A DNA stretch of 64,000 nucleotides from Geosiphon pyriformis (GCA_016748015.1 JAAOMT010000523.1:1513552-1577551); one strand, 5' to 3'; counted from the stretch's first letter, positions 35,607-47,867 are shown. Notes: a model not told the origin generated them from the sequence alone. A program made the numbers and translations.

Positions 35607-35906
35607 TTACTTCTTTAACATTTTCGTCACAATAATTAAAACCAAATCACTGAAGGGAGGCCAAATCTTGAAGTTCTTACCATAGCTCAAAAAATAAGAT
35701 AGCAAGAAGGCTAGTAAGACCTTGAAGATAACTTCTGCTTGCTTGCTACTTTCAAAGGTTTTAAAAATACAAATTTTTTGGCTCACTTTGCAACACTCTT
35801 CTTGCGGAGTTTGAAATGCACTAATCACGATGCCTGACCGAGGCTTACTATTTAAGAAGGAAGTGATCGGTGATTTATCAGCCACATAAAGCGAACAAAT
35901 AATCAC
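35607..35906 (-). CDS. Small open frame, unrecognised
   Basis: A 99-codon minus-strand frame with better composition than its surroundings. It is preceded on that strand by TTTTTTCAG, a good acceptor, so it may be a downstream exon rather than a complete gene. It contains SRGIV-like and TPQEECCKVSQKIC segments and a hydrophobic stretch (LLAFLLSYFLSY). It may be transcribed divergently from the PB1 gene at 36060. No family was recognised and it could be non-coding. Confidence 0.25.
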   Translation of the reverse strand: MIICSLYVADKSPITSFLNSKPRSGIVISAFQTPQEECCKVSQKICIFKTFESSKQAEVIFKVLLAFLLSYFLSYGKNFKIWPPFSDLVLIIVTKMLKK

Positions 35907-36059
35907 GCTGAAAAAATTACAATTACATCATTCATACCAAAGACCTTTTAAATAAAAACTATTTCTGCTAATCTTTTAACGCTTCTAAAAATTTTTTTTT
36001 TCAAAAACAACAAAATCTTTTTTCGAACTTCTTAGATTGCATTAATATCCAAAAATACA

Positions 36060-37317
36060 ATGGAATTTAGTGAACATGGAGAACAAAAGTACTTTGAGGA
36101 GCCGATCGGTAAGTTACCCATTGAAAAATTAAAGCAATAGATCACTCAAAAGATTTTTTTTGGTCTTAATTTACACTCTAGAACATACCTCAAATTTCCC
36201 AGCGACAACTCAGCCTATTCAAAATACTCCTCAGCTAATGCCTACTGCTTACCCACTTTCATCACTGCAACATCAATTCATCCGGTTCAACGTTGAAACA
36301 GTAGAAATTCAATCTATCCCTACGCTCTTTAGCTCAACTAATGAAAAGAAGATGGTTTTATCGTTTCGTTTCGCGAATAATGATTGCCAGTGGGCTCTCA
36401 CTACCGGCGATGATATTATCATTCCTTTACCGTCGATCATGGGATTCAAGATCAATCAACACAAAAAGATCCAAATACGGATTGCGAACGGAGTCAAATT
36501 GAAGGTGGGTATTGAGGATAACAAAAGTTCCACTTTACATTATGCTAAAAGTAAATTATTCTTATACTTATCAAATTAGTGTCGAAAACATAACCCAAGT
36601 GGATTATCAACAAATCCTTGCCCTGTCGAAGTTTCCCTTCAGAATGTAACTTCCTTGCTCTTCACTCCTTGTGATAATGTGGAAGATAACACATTAGTTT
36701 TGTTGGGGATTGGAATGAAAACAATTCGTTTTGCTGATAAAAACCAAACCGAAAAAAAAAGTGCCTCCAAAGCTCAAGTATGGTCTAATGATATTGGATG
36801 CCGTTCATAGATTTGCTTTGGAAGTAGAGAATTTTAGTTTCAATCATGAAAAATTACAACTTTAGAGTGCCTCAGTTGATGTTACTCGTACCACTTTGAA
36901 TGCCAATTCGACAAATTTAAAGACTGAAAATCAAACAAATACGGAAACGAACAATGAGTTATTGGTTTCTCAAAGACCTTTAGGACCACAGGCATGTTTA
37001 TTAGAAATTATATTTGAAGATATTTGCCCAAGTTCTAATTTGTATTGATCAATTTAATTTATGAACCACTTTAGATGAATATTACTTGCACTTTCATGAT
37101 CAAAAAGATAAATTTCTTGGTTCCCAAGACTGTTAAATATAACGAGCTCCTTGCAACCATTGAGCAGAAAAGCAAAATTGAGTTGGATCCTAATCGTGTG
37201 TCATTTATAAATGCAATTGGACAGAAAGTCACACTCACCGATGAGGAAGACTGGAAGGTATGCAAATGGGAGTTTGATATGGAAAAGATGCTTAAACTTG
37301 AGATTTATTTGTTCTGA
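36060..37317 (+). CDS. PB1-domain protein, five exons, with an apparent 1-base frameshift
   Basis: Exons: 36060-36108 (MEFSEHGEQKYFEEP), 36182-36504, 36580-36823, 36866-36991 and 37075-37317. Introns 1 and 2 have GT-AG ends in matching phase. The intron at 36824-36865 is short (42 nt), and the last (36992-37074) appears to be GC-AG. The final 80 residues form a PB1 domain: a basic first strand (FMIKKINFLVP), YNELLATIEQKS, then the acidic LTDEEDW motif and KLEIYLF. PB1 domains pair through basic and acidic faces in signalling and polarity complexes. The first 200 residues look like a beta-rich domain I do not recognise. A run of nine A at 36752-36760 puts the frame off by one: with eight, a clean frame (VPPKLKYGLMILDAVHRFAL) follows. 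This is either a sequencing or assembly error or an inactivating mutation. Confidence 0.6.
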
Positions 37318-39589
37318 TGAAAAGGGCAAAAGGGTCTTGAAGGTTTTATTTTTTACTCCTCATGATGTTTAAGCTATTTGAGGTCTGCAGTCTCAAGATT
37401 TGTTCAAAATTCATCCCTTGATGTGCAATGGTACATTCTTTAATAATTTTTATTTCCTCATGATGATAACTGACTTATTTTACAACATCATTTCGAATCT
37501 TTTTTTTTTCTTGAACCGTAATTATACCCTGAATCATCATAGGGAAATGTAATAATAATAATAATAAAAGAATTCCCCAAGAAAGGAAATTGAATGAAAA
37601 AATAAAATTATAATTTATCTAATATTATAAATAATTTAATTACATCTTAATTAAAAATACCATTGAAAGTTATTATTACATTTTTACAAATTTTTGATTT
37701 ATATCCTCTCAAAATGTAAATAACTGTCACATTATTAAAAATGGGTTGAAATTTTCCTTTTTTTTTTACAAATATTATTTCAAAAAATTGGCTAGTTTAA
37801 TTGGGTTTTTTTCTTCAAAAAAAAAAACTATTTCTAACCAAGTTATTTGAAACTAATAGGTGTTATTAAAAATTGTAATTTTTAAGCTATTTTTGTAAAC
37901 AATCAATTTAGAATACGGAATTGATTCACTTAAAGACTTTTTAATCTAAAAACTACTATTATTAGAAGTATATACTTGAACAATTTAAAAACTTTCAAAA
38001 ATTATTTGGTTGTAATGAAAAATTTTTACAAAAAGAAAACAAGCAGTAATAAATAAATTAAATTGAGTTATTGAAAAACTTTAACATGCAATTACTACAA
38101 AAATCTTTAAACATTCAGCAACAGCATTTGAACAGAAATAAGCCATTTTACATGAATTTTTAACAACATTTAAAACAAAAAAAATTTTTAGTAACACCAA
38201 ATCGAAATATTTAACAAAATATAGTAGTTACAGAAATTAAAAGTTTTAATTACTATTAATTTATTAAAATTTAAACCTTATCATCTAACACAGAATAAAC
38301 TGGATTAAAAACTTTTTAATTTTTATAATGTGAAATTCTCATTTAAAGGTTTTTTCATACAAATGAATTTTTTAATTTTATAGTAAAAAGTTGTTGAAAA
38401 AAACTAATAATAAATATTTTCATTTTTTTAGTTTGATTAATTTGCTATTTATAAAGTAATAACTTGATTTTTCAGCTGAATCTTATTTTTTTGTAAATTA
38501 ACAAAATTTAATATTTATGATAACTAATAAGTTTTCTTTTGAACTTTATTTAAACAAGGATAAAAATAATGAATTTTATGAAATTTTGCATACATTCATA
38601 AAAATTAACACACACCTGAAATTTTTAGCCATTAAATTTAAGGCTTAGTCTAAGAAAACTTTTTAAAAAACTAAATATTTTAAAAAATATAATTCCTTTT
38701 TTGTTAAAAAATTCCATTCAAGAATTTAAATTCAACCAAAGCCTTACTTTAAATAGCTAATAAGGCTTAAGCTATTTTGTTTTTTTTTGAAAAAAAAGCT
38801 ATTTTAAATAAAATTTTTATAATTAGATATTTTAATAATAATCTATAATAATTAAATATAATATTATTTTTACTTTATTCATTATTCTTGATTATTAATT
38901 TAACATAATTTTTAATTCAAATGTTAATCTGGTTTTTAACCAAACTATAATTTAGTTGTTAACTTAAATATTTGCCCTTTTATTAATTATATAAACAAAA
39001 AAAATCTTGTATTTTTTAAAAATAAAATTTATTAAATAAATAACTGTTAAAAATAATTAAATTTTTTTTTGAAAAGATCAAATAAATGGATTTTAAAACT
39101 ATCATAATATTTTAACTATTTACACATTCAATTTGTTACTTTATTAAGAGTTTTTTAATTAAATTCATATTGCTTTTAGTTTTTTTTCCTGTTATTTATT
39201 AGTGTATTACTTTAATTTACAATAATATAACTTAAATTCAAAATAGATTATAAATATTTATTTTATAAAAAAATTATTTTATGATAAGTTCTTTAAAACT
39301 TTAATATGAAAAACAAAACCTAATTATAATTCTAAAATTAAGTTTATTAAAATAATTATAATCAATCTTTAATTATTTAAAACTAAGATTAAAATAGCAG
39401 TATTAAATTAAAGTTTCATATAAATTAACAAATTTTTTAAATTAAAAAATTGATTTAGTTTATGATTTGTAAATTTTTATTTTAATTAATCAAAAAAATC
39501 GGGTTAAAATAATAAACATAAAAGTGATAAAACATATTTAAACCATATTTATTTAAAAAAATGGCAATTAAACAATATCTCATTAAGTT
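37318..39589. other. AT-rich intergenic, nothing seen
   Basis: About 2.2 kb of very AT-rich sequence without readable frames. It probably includes the unrecognisable flank of the Tc1/mariner relic that follows. Confidence 0.5.
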
Positions 39590-40200
39590 ATATTTATATT
39601 TTGTTAATTTGATGTTCTCCATTTTTTTCCATCGCTTCATTAATTCAACTATAAAAATTGCCCCAATTCTTCACAATTTTTTGGTTTTCGCTTTTCTTTA
39701 TTTTTTTAACGATGCTCTAAAGATATTTGATAAGATTAAGGTCAGGGCTATTAGAAGGGCAAAGGATAATTTTGTGAATATGATTTTCAATAAAGTTCTA
39801 AGCACCGCGGTTAGGATGCTTAGGATCATTGTCATGCTGAAACAGAAGAGAATCTTCTTTATTTTTACGCTAAACGCACCCTATGAAAGAAGTTTGTATC
39901 TACTCTTCGGTATTGTATTGGACGAATTGGTCTTGCAGCTTCAGATTATACTTGAAGGGCTAAAAATGGTCCGTTTCCAATCATTTAAATGACAAATCAC
40001 GCATAAAACGTGATTTCGTTGGATCGAGGTAAGCATAGGAGTTTTACATTTATATCCATGTTCGGGCAAATTTCTTTGTTTGTGTCAAACATTATCCCTT
40101 TGTGCTTTCCATCTCCATTTTCGAATGGTATAATAAGTTATACTCAAGGTATCTTCGTATCTAGCAGCCTTTTGCACTCACTGTTCCCAAAAATGTAACG
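39590..40200 (-). pseudogene. Tc1/mariner transposase remnant
   Basis: On the minus strand, from about 39860 leftwards, are FQHDNDPKHPN, then after about 20 residues CPSNSPDLNLIKYL followed by TAG and SIVKK. This is the Tc1/mariner catalytic core: the second Asp in (Q)HDNDPKH, then the W-P-SPDLNPIExLW motif ahead of the third acidic residue. The Trp of the LW pair is the TAG. Further upstream, NDWKRTIFS near 39985 matches the region just before the first-half strand (W..V.FSDES in the family). There are multiple frame changes and stops, so the gene is dead. The two longer plus-strand open frames here (39561-39992 and 40010-40198) are complements of this relic. Terminal repeats were not found. 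Confidence 0.75.
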
Positions 40201-40445
40201 TAGCTTCTTTTTGGGTGCACAAATTTCTTCCCGCATTTAAAGATATGATCTGGCGTAAAACTTGTAAAAGTTAATTTTGCCATTTTTGTATATCGTATTT
40301 GAGTAAAAATTAAAATTGAAGAAGCCAAAATGTTGTGAAACTATTTTATTCAAAACCTTGTATATAAAATCAAGTTTTATTTTACTCCCACTTTCAATGG
40401 ATGACACTTTAACAGTTTATTAAATCTCTATTTTTAATTCAAATA

Positions 40446-40456
40446 ATATATAAAAG
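40446..40456 (+). promoter_or_regulatory. TATA-like box of P450 gene 1
   Basis: ATATATAAAAG lies about 45-50 bases before the ATG at 40500. The paralogue at 59922 has TTTATAAAAG about 75 bases before its ATG. Confidence 0.4.
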
Positions 40457-40499
40457 AACAGCGATACAGTTTTTTAGATGCAAATTTTAGCTTTTAAAG

Positions 40500-42424
40500 A
40501 TGGCTATTCTTATTGATACTCTCTTCTTATCTGTGTTCTTACTATCTATTGTTTGGGTATGGCATTTCTATCAAAAAAAAAATTCTCAACAAAGGCCAAA
40601 GGGAACTCTGGAAATCCCAGGGCCAACTCCATTACCTATCATCGGTAATATGCATCAACTTGGGAAATTAATGCATCCTAATTTAGCGAAAATGTCACAA
40701 AAATATGGACCCCTATTTAAAGTTCATGTTGGAGCACTCACTTGGATTGTAGTTACTGATCACGAAATCGCTAGAGATCTTCTTGTTAAAAGAGGAGCGA
40801 ATTATTCGGGTAGGCCGGTAAGATTAATCAAAATGGATAGTGAATTTAAATTTATTTATATTTTTCAAATTCATATAATTTTGATATTTAATTCAGGGAT
40901 TTGGTGTTTTAACTGAGGTGATTTACAAAAAGAATAAAAGTGTAGCGCATGCACCGGTAAGGTTAAAATTATAAAAATAATTAATCATTAGCTAAATTTC
41001 CAAGTTTATCGATAACGCTATCACAAAATTTTTAAAGAATAATCACTGGTGGAAAACTATGCATTTAATCGAAGTTAAACACTTACGGCAAAACGTTGTT
41101 GACACGGTTTATTCTCCAATAATTTCTGAAGAAACAAAAAAATTCCTTTTGCATCAATATTCAAACTCTCAGGGTGTTATAGCCGTGAATCCAGCACCGG
41201 ATATTCGCACTGCATTTACAAAAATATTAGCTACAATTGTCTTTGGTCGATCAGCCCTGGATTCAGAAATGATAATGAAATATAATCATTTTATATATAC
41301 ATTAACTAAATTTACCGGTATCAAAGGAAATCTATTGAATGTTTTTCCTTGGCTCCAAAATTTTGGACTCAAAAGATTATTCACAGCAGAAGCAATCAAT
41401 ATTCGCGCCATGCTTGAAGAAATTAATGAGGAATTTATAAACCGAGTCAGAAAAAGATTACTTGTTCATGGAGAAGATAGTGAGAACTGTTTGATTGCCA
41501 ACATTATGAAATCCGTTACAGTTGATCCTAACTTTATCGCTGATCCAGCCACACATCAATTTGAGAAAGATCAAGATGGAAAGTATATTTTTGATCGATA
41601 TGATCTCACGACTATTTGTAACGATATGATGAGTGGTGGGACTAAAACTACTGCTGGCAGTTTGGTATGGCTATATGTACTTTTAGCAAAATTTCCAAAA
41701 GTACAGAAAAAGATTCAAGATGAATTAGATTTAGTGGTTGGCAAAGGAAAACTTTATAACATGGAGCATAAACAGGATTTACATTACTTACAAGCAACAA
41801 TAAAAGAAAGTTTACGTTTCAGGTTGGTAATTCATATTTTTTGTATTGCAATCATTTAGTGAAATTACTTTATGTTTCTAGTTTCAAATTATTTCAGGCC
41901 CCCGATACGATTTCTCATACCTCATGGTAATACGGAAGATGATATCTATCGTGGATATCATATCCCGGCGAAATCTACTATCATTTTTAACATCTTTTCC
42001 ATGAATATGGATCCATTATTATACGAGAATCCTGAAGTTTTCTCTCCGGAAAGGTTTTTAGATGAAAAGGGGCACTTTAAAAATTTAGATGAGCGTTGTG
42101 ATCCTTGGGCATGTTTTTATTCCCTCAGTCGAACGTTGATTGATATTATTTTAAAAAATCTAATATATTAAATTTTAGGTATTTGGACGTGGTCGTCGAT
42201 CCTGTGCTGGATCGGACTTAGCCTATCATAACTTATTTACTTTTGCTAGTTATGCTATGTCAATGTTCACCCTTCAATTAGAAAAAGATCCCATAACTGG
42301 AAAACCTATCGACCTTGATATCGACACGCAATTGGGAAGTGATTTTGATTGCAAACCATTAGATTATAAATTGATCTTTGAGCCAAGAGAGGGGGTCGAT
42401 ATGCTTTCGGCATTGAAACTTTGA
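40500..42424 (+). CDS. Cytochrome P450, gene 1 (five exons)
   Basis: Exons: 40500-40817, 40897-40956, 41038-41822, 41898-42108 and 42179-42424, giving 539 residues, within the usual range for microsomal P450s. An N-terminal membrane anchor (about residues 4-20) is followed by the Pro-rich hinge PGPTPLPIIGNMHQLG. The I-helix oxygen-binding motif reads GGTKTT, the K-helix ExxR is ESLR, PERF(L) precedes the loop, and the haem-binding FGRGRRSCAG has the Cys ligand. All hallmark motifs are intact, so an ER-bound monooxygenase fed by P450 reductase is expected; the substrate is unknown. Exon lengths equal those of gene 2 at 59922 exactly. The donor of intron 4 is GC (TGG|GCATGT), where gene 2 has TGG|GTAAGT. 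Exon-3 start was chosen to give NNHWWKTM, as in gene 2. Confidence 0.9.
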
Positions 42425-43039
42425 ATTTTTGACAATTAAATATAATAATTATTTATTTATTGCAAAAATAATTTATTTAAGAAACATCTATTTAGTAAAA
42501 ATATCAAAAAACCAGTACATTTTGTTAATAAAATTGTAGGTATTCCAATATTTTTCTTTTTTATTTTAATAAAAGCTGCATGTTTATTATATATTTTCAA
42601 AGAGTGTTTTGCAGTTTAAAATTATCTAACTAGTAAACATAATTATAGTACTTTGGATTTTTGTAAAATTGAATTATTTTATTAAATGGGTTATGTTACA
42701 TAAAATATTTATTGAAAGGATGTATTCTTGGTAAAAATAGATGTGTTATGATTAATTTCCCGATATATCAAAAATGATTATTATTTACCACATGATATAA
42801 TGCTTCTTGAATTTCATACATTTTTAATAGTATTACAAAATTTTAACTTTGTTACATCTTCCAACATTAAGAACAGCTGCCAGCAATTACATGTATTTAC
42901 ATTTATTATTTGATATACCTAAATATTTTTTGTGTTATATATTCCTGTCTAGTTCGTACATGATTTAATATTTTGAAAATTTTTAAAACAATGAAATTTG
43001 TAACAAAAATTTAATGGATATTCAAAATTTCTATAATTG
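42425..43039. other. Intergenic, nothing seen
   Basis: AT-rich 3' flank of the P450 gene, without frames or repeats of note. Confidence 0.5.
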
Positions 43040-43229
43040 ATGATGAGTAAAAATGCCCGGGATAAAAAAGAGCGGGAATGTAAAATGATTAGTTGTTATG
43101 AATATTTCTATTAGAAAATTTTTTGAACGTTATCAGAGAAAACTTTGGGTTATGGGTTTTGAGTTTAAATATGTAAAAGGAAAATATATAGAACAAATTA
43201 TTATGCAAGAATCTGTCGAAAACGATTAA
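43040..43229 (+). pseudogene. Possible Ty3/gypsy RNase H-end fragment
   Basis: A plus-strand frame at about 43123-43229 reads ERYQRKLWVMGFEFKYVKG and continues KYIEQIIMQESVEND to a stop. It resembles the RNase H end of Ty3/gypsy polymerases (R...W...L..Y.F...Y..GK.N..AD.LSR), with the AD.LSR part altered. A preceding phrase, SKNARDKKEREC, could be the TxxERE segment. It is short and converges on the 3' end of the GPCR-like gene, whose stop is at 43230. This is a weak call. Confidence 0.35.
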
Positions 43230-45598
43230 TCACTGAAAGTGAGCAAGTTGTGGAGACGTTAATCCGGCAATCACATGCCAATCTTCAGGTTCGGAATGTG
43301 GTACTTGTGTTTCTTCATGTAAAGTATCCAATTCAACTTTATAATATTCGTTTCCCGAATCAAGTTCGTACGAGATTGACGAAGACTCCAATTCGAAATC
43401 AGACATTCCCAACCAATCTTCTGGCCAAGCTTCACTGTTCACTTTTCTTAATGAATCCTTCGATTGAAATGGGCTTTGAGGGTTATTTTGATCTGACACC
43501 GAAACTAAACCTTGTGATAGCAATTGATCTTGTACTATTTCTTGGCGCTGGAAATCAGAAAATGAGTGCCCTTGAGTTTGATCAGTCACGAAATCGAGGG
43601 GGATACTCTGATACAACGGCTGGGCTGATTCAAATTCGGGGTTCAAAGACTGACTTGGCTTTTTAAGGATCTCGGAATGTTGCATTTCAATAACCGTGCT
43701 TGCCCTACAAGGTGATAATGGTTCTGTCTTATTTTCTTGAAATTCGATACTTTCATCATCATTTTTTGGTCCTTTCTCAGTCGAATTCATCGCACTATGA
43801 TACGAGATCAAGGATGGAAGAATGGTCAATTTTGATTTTTGACGTCGAAGATGGGTTTTTGACGTAATTGTTGCTGTTTCGTCATCATACATTGAGTCAA
43901 AGTTACTTGTTGAGGTCAAGTTTCCGTTTGGTCTTTGTTCAATTTTTTTATTTCTGAGAAAAGGTGAGTTTGAAATTAAACAACTGATTGGGAAAATTTT
44001 GAGTTTTAAAATATGATTTTTGAACTAAAAGTATTTACCGTATGCTCACAACTGCAACAACGATAGTAATGCATATTGGCATGAACAAACAGGACGATGT
44101 GAAAAGAATATTACTCAGTCCAGGCTGTTTGGATAATATTTTAACCTAAAAAAGAGTAGAAAATAAAATAAAACAAGAAGAAATATCAGTGAATGATTAA
44201 AGATTGACAACCAAAACTTTTGTAGACCTTACCCTTGAGGCGCCAAAAATAATCGAATATATAATATAATATATAAATGCAACGAACACAATATACAATG
44301 TTTTTCGAATCTAAAAATCAAAAAAATGTGGAATTATATCATGTGAAATCAATTGGCAGATGAAGGAAATTTCATGAAACCTACCTTGTGCAATCCAGAT
44401 TCCATATTATTAAGTCGTACACGAGTGATGTTATTACTTGCACGAGCAAACTCAATATGAAAGCGTAACATATTACATATTTCACGACCGAAATAAAATA
44501 CACCCAATGCCCCAAAAGTGTGCCATACGCTAGGGGAAAAATTAGATTTGACACAAGGACAAAATATGATTGGTGCAAATAAAAAATTGATGATCGTCAT
44601 TGCGGGAGCACGGTCATTCAATTTCACATTCTGTACTCTCAATATTTCTTACCTCGATAACATGTAATGTGCGCCTATTAGAAGGTCAGATAATGCTATT
44701 TGGCCATTATCTCGAAAATACCCGCTTCCCGCTGTGACCGGCCAAATGAACATTGGTGCAGCGATTGTAACCATAAATAAATATCGATCTGCTAATCGGC
44801 TATTTGGTTGCCATCGTCGAGTTTTTGAGTTCAGGTGACTACCGATTTGAAGGTAAGTGCCAACAGCGAACCAAGCAAGTCCTGAAAATTGAAAATGTGA
44901 GAACTGGGAAAATAGTTCAAATAGGAAAATTGAAGAATTTGGTATACCTATTGTGCCAAATGTTTCGGGCTACATTAAAAAATTTTTGGAAAAAGAAATG
45001 AACAGGCAAAAAATCTCAGAATTTTAAAATTCAATCACAACATTTTAGATGGTTACAAAAACTTACGAATTCCTGTAAGACTTGAACCATTGAAAATTAA
45101 AGTTAGTATTTATCGAACATCAGTTTCAAAGATAAAGGAGCAGAATATTAGATACACATACTTTCACGAAATAGATACCGGTCGCGAAATAAATCCGCCC
45201 ACAAGATTCCAATGAACCCCATCCGCCCTGAATTTTTCATTTTTCGTTTAATATCTTAATTTTTCTTGTCGATTACGAAATTTCCCAAAAGTGTACATTA
45301 AACTCACCTAACATCCATAATACTTCAAAAACTAAAAATGCTTCGATAGGATTTGGTCTCAACCACCCAGTCCCAGGCGTTTTAGGGGCCATTAACTTAC
45401 ATTTCTGAATTCGCATTCGATAATATAGTAAAACACCACAAGCCAAAGTTAATAATAATAGTAAAATGAATGAAGATTCGTAAATTATGAGGTAGACATC
45501 TCCTAAGTCGCAATTGAGCGTCACTCGCCAATCGCAAAATGAATTGTTTTGATAAACGAAGACCATGTTATCGTAATTTATGGTGGTAAATAATGGAG

Positions 45599-45640
<42 letters not shown>

Positions 45641-45704
45641 GTGAGGGTATTGATGATACTGTTGTCGTTGGGTCTATGATGGTCAAATTATTATTTTCGT
45701 CCAT
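43230..45704 (-). CDS. GPCR-like seven-transmembrane protein (eight exons)
   Basis: Minus-strand exons: 45704-45308, 45227-45162, a 6-nt microexon 45072-45067, 44881-44653, 44529-44385, 44310-44233, 44145-44039 and 43953-43230. All phases agree, giving about 583 residues. The N terminus is extracellular-like, with Thr/Ser-rich sequence and a run of about 14 Ser encoded by a TCA/TCC repeat. Seven hydrophobic segments follow: VYLIIYESSFILLLLLTL, the FLVFEVLWMLG region, LAWFAVGTYLQI, FMVTIAAPMFIWP, the LLIGAHYML...FGALGVF region, LYIVFVAFIYYIIYSIIF and CLFMPICITIVVAVVSI. A cytosolic tail of about 240 residues rich in Ser, Gln and acidic residues ends in ...SPQLAHFQ. This layout fits a fungal G-protein-coupled receptor; the ligand and class are not recognised. 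Without the microexon the frame is also open (two residues fewer). Confidence 0.8.
45598..45648 (-). repeat. Trinucleotide repeat encoding a serine run
   Basis: About 15 GATGAT units on the plus strand lie inside exon 1 of the GPCR-like gene and code for Ser on the minus strand. Length variation here would change the extracellular N terminus without breaking the frame. Confidence 0.9.
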
Positions 45705-47867
45705 TTCTTTTTCCCGAGATATGGTTTAAAGACATAAAAAAAGTTTTAGTGAATGCACAAACATTTATTGATTGGAACTATCAATTATTTAAGGAGAAAT
45801 GAATTTTTTGATCCAGCAAGAAAAAAAATGTAAAATTGAAAAAAAATCGACAATAATAAATTCAAATCATAAATATTTTTCAAAATCCTCAGGTTGAATA
45901 GTTTAGATCATTAAAGAAAGAAATAAAGATATCCAGTAAAATTTTCAATAACTTTTATTGGTATTTTTATATGAGAAAATCAAGCTGAAAATATGCATAT
46001 TGAATTGAAGGGTCAACAAATATGTGTCTAAATTTATGCGATGCAAGCGGTTTACGTGATTTTGACTTTTATTTTCGTCAGTTATGGCGATTTAAAATTT
46101 TAAAGCACTGGCAGAAAAAGTAAAAGATAAAAGCCCAAAAGAAAAACAAATACCGTATTATTTCTTCAAGTGAGCAGAAAAAACCAGATGAAAATAACGA
46201 GGAAATATGGAAATATTTGGAGGGAAAGGAAAGGAAAGGAAAGGAAAGAATCTATCGTGTCCACCAGAAGAAATCTCTAATTAGAATTTAGATAAATAAA
46301 ACCTTTGAATTAGCAGAGGTTTATATTTATAATTTTTCAATCACTGTAAACCTTTTATATAAACTGACTTGAGCTATTGTTCATTCTTAAGATTTCGTAA
46401 AAATTACCTTGCAGATATGCTAGATGTATCACCCTGGTACTCGAAAAGTAATTAAAAAATTATCCTTTTTTAGAAATTTTCGAGACAAATCTTGTATCAC
46501 GGGGATAATATATTTAAAAGGAGTTAGTGTTACTTTCAAATGACTACTAAATAACATTTAGGATAAACCACGTTACTCAAAATTAATATTATTTCTTTAA
46601 AGGTACATTTCTTAATTCCTGACACGTTGAAAAAATAATAATATATATATATATATTTTTCTCTTTTTTTTTTCCTTTTTTTTTTTTCAATAAAATACTT
46701 TTAAATTATTAATTTGGGCTCTTTTCCTCAATGGGAACGTGTTATACAGTTTTGACAAATGCTTGAATAAGGAAATATTGATCCAGGAAAAATTCATAAT
46801 ATTTTATTGTGGAATTTTGAGGATATATTATTTATTGATGGGTATATATTTAATTCAACAATATTTCCCATAATCAAATTATTTTTAACGAATTTCAAAT
46901 AAAATACACTTGAAGTTAAAATAAATTTTGCATTAGTTAAAGTTTGCTTGATCATTTGTTAACTGAGATGACAATTTGCCAGGGTATTGAATTGTGAATG
47001 CACGAGAAATTTAAGATGTGTAACATTTTATTCATTAAAAGATTTAAAAGCCTAACCCAAACAAAATTTGGAAAATTTTTAAAAAAAACATTAGCTTCGT
47101 CGCATAATAAAATTTGAAAAGTTAACCAATGAGATTCAATACAGATTTCAACCTTTAAATTTTGCCTCAAAATTTATACTTTTGAAAAAGTTCTGAAAGT
47201 GTAAGAATTGTTTTAATAAATTTTCTCACGAATCTTCAAATGCGTTATTGGAAGAACTTTTACAAAAATAATCAAGATGAATTTTTAGTAAGAAAATGGT
47301 TTTGATATTCCAGGCTTAGAAATTTCTACGAGATAAAGAAAACCCTGTGAAAATTTTTAAAGGAACCTTGAATTTAGAGCTCATGTTTGTAATTTTTACA
47401 CTAGAACTCCACAAAGTTTTATGTTATTTAATATTTGCGGACTTCATTTTTTCATTTTGCAAGACAGACTTTGCCTTATTCAAAATACTGATCTTTTGTA
47501 CTTTAGAAATTTTAAAAATATATGCTAAAGACACATGAGAAAAAGAGTAATTCATCGTTAAACTAAAAAGTTTAAGTTGTTAATTTTTTTTGACTGGATT
47601 GATAAAGTAGTATATATTGAATAGCTTAAAGGGCCTAAAATAGTGTGGTCCATAATTATTTTACAATTATAAATAACGTTTTTTTTTAATCAAAGAAATT
47701 TATATCATATGATATCCTGATTAAATAAAGATTTTGAAGAAAATCCCAACAAACATGATTACGTTCTCTAATTATATTTTCTTCTTATCATATAAATAGA
47801 ATCTTGTGCAAGGCTAAAAAATTTGATCGAGTATACACTACGACGCAAGTTAATTTTAATTTCAAAA
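45705..47867. other. Intergenic region between the GPCR-like and first lipase-like genes
   Basis: About 2.1 kb without convincing genes. It contains a GGAAA pentanucleotide run (about 46222-46250) and a TA run (46633-46658). Short frames at 46952-47170 and 47347-47538 lack support. The divergent promoters of the two flanking genes should lie here. Confidence 0.5.

Noticed and set aside
39561-40198. Two plus-strand open frames of 143 and 62 codons
   Set aside because: They are the complement of a readable Tc1/mariner transposase relic on the minus strand.
43250-43666. 138-codon plus-strand open frame
   Set aside because: It is antisense to the last exon of the GPCR-like gene, which has better coding character and consistent splicing.
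44530-44652. Intron 4 of the GPCR-like gene as coding sequence (hydrophobic open stretch)
   Set aside because: It cannot be joined in frame without a 22-nt intron. The GTAAGA to CCCTAG splice gives a continuous helix of normal length.
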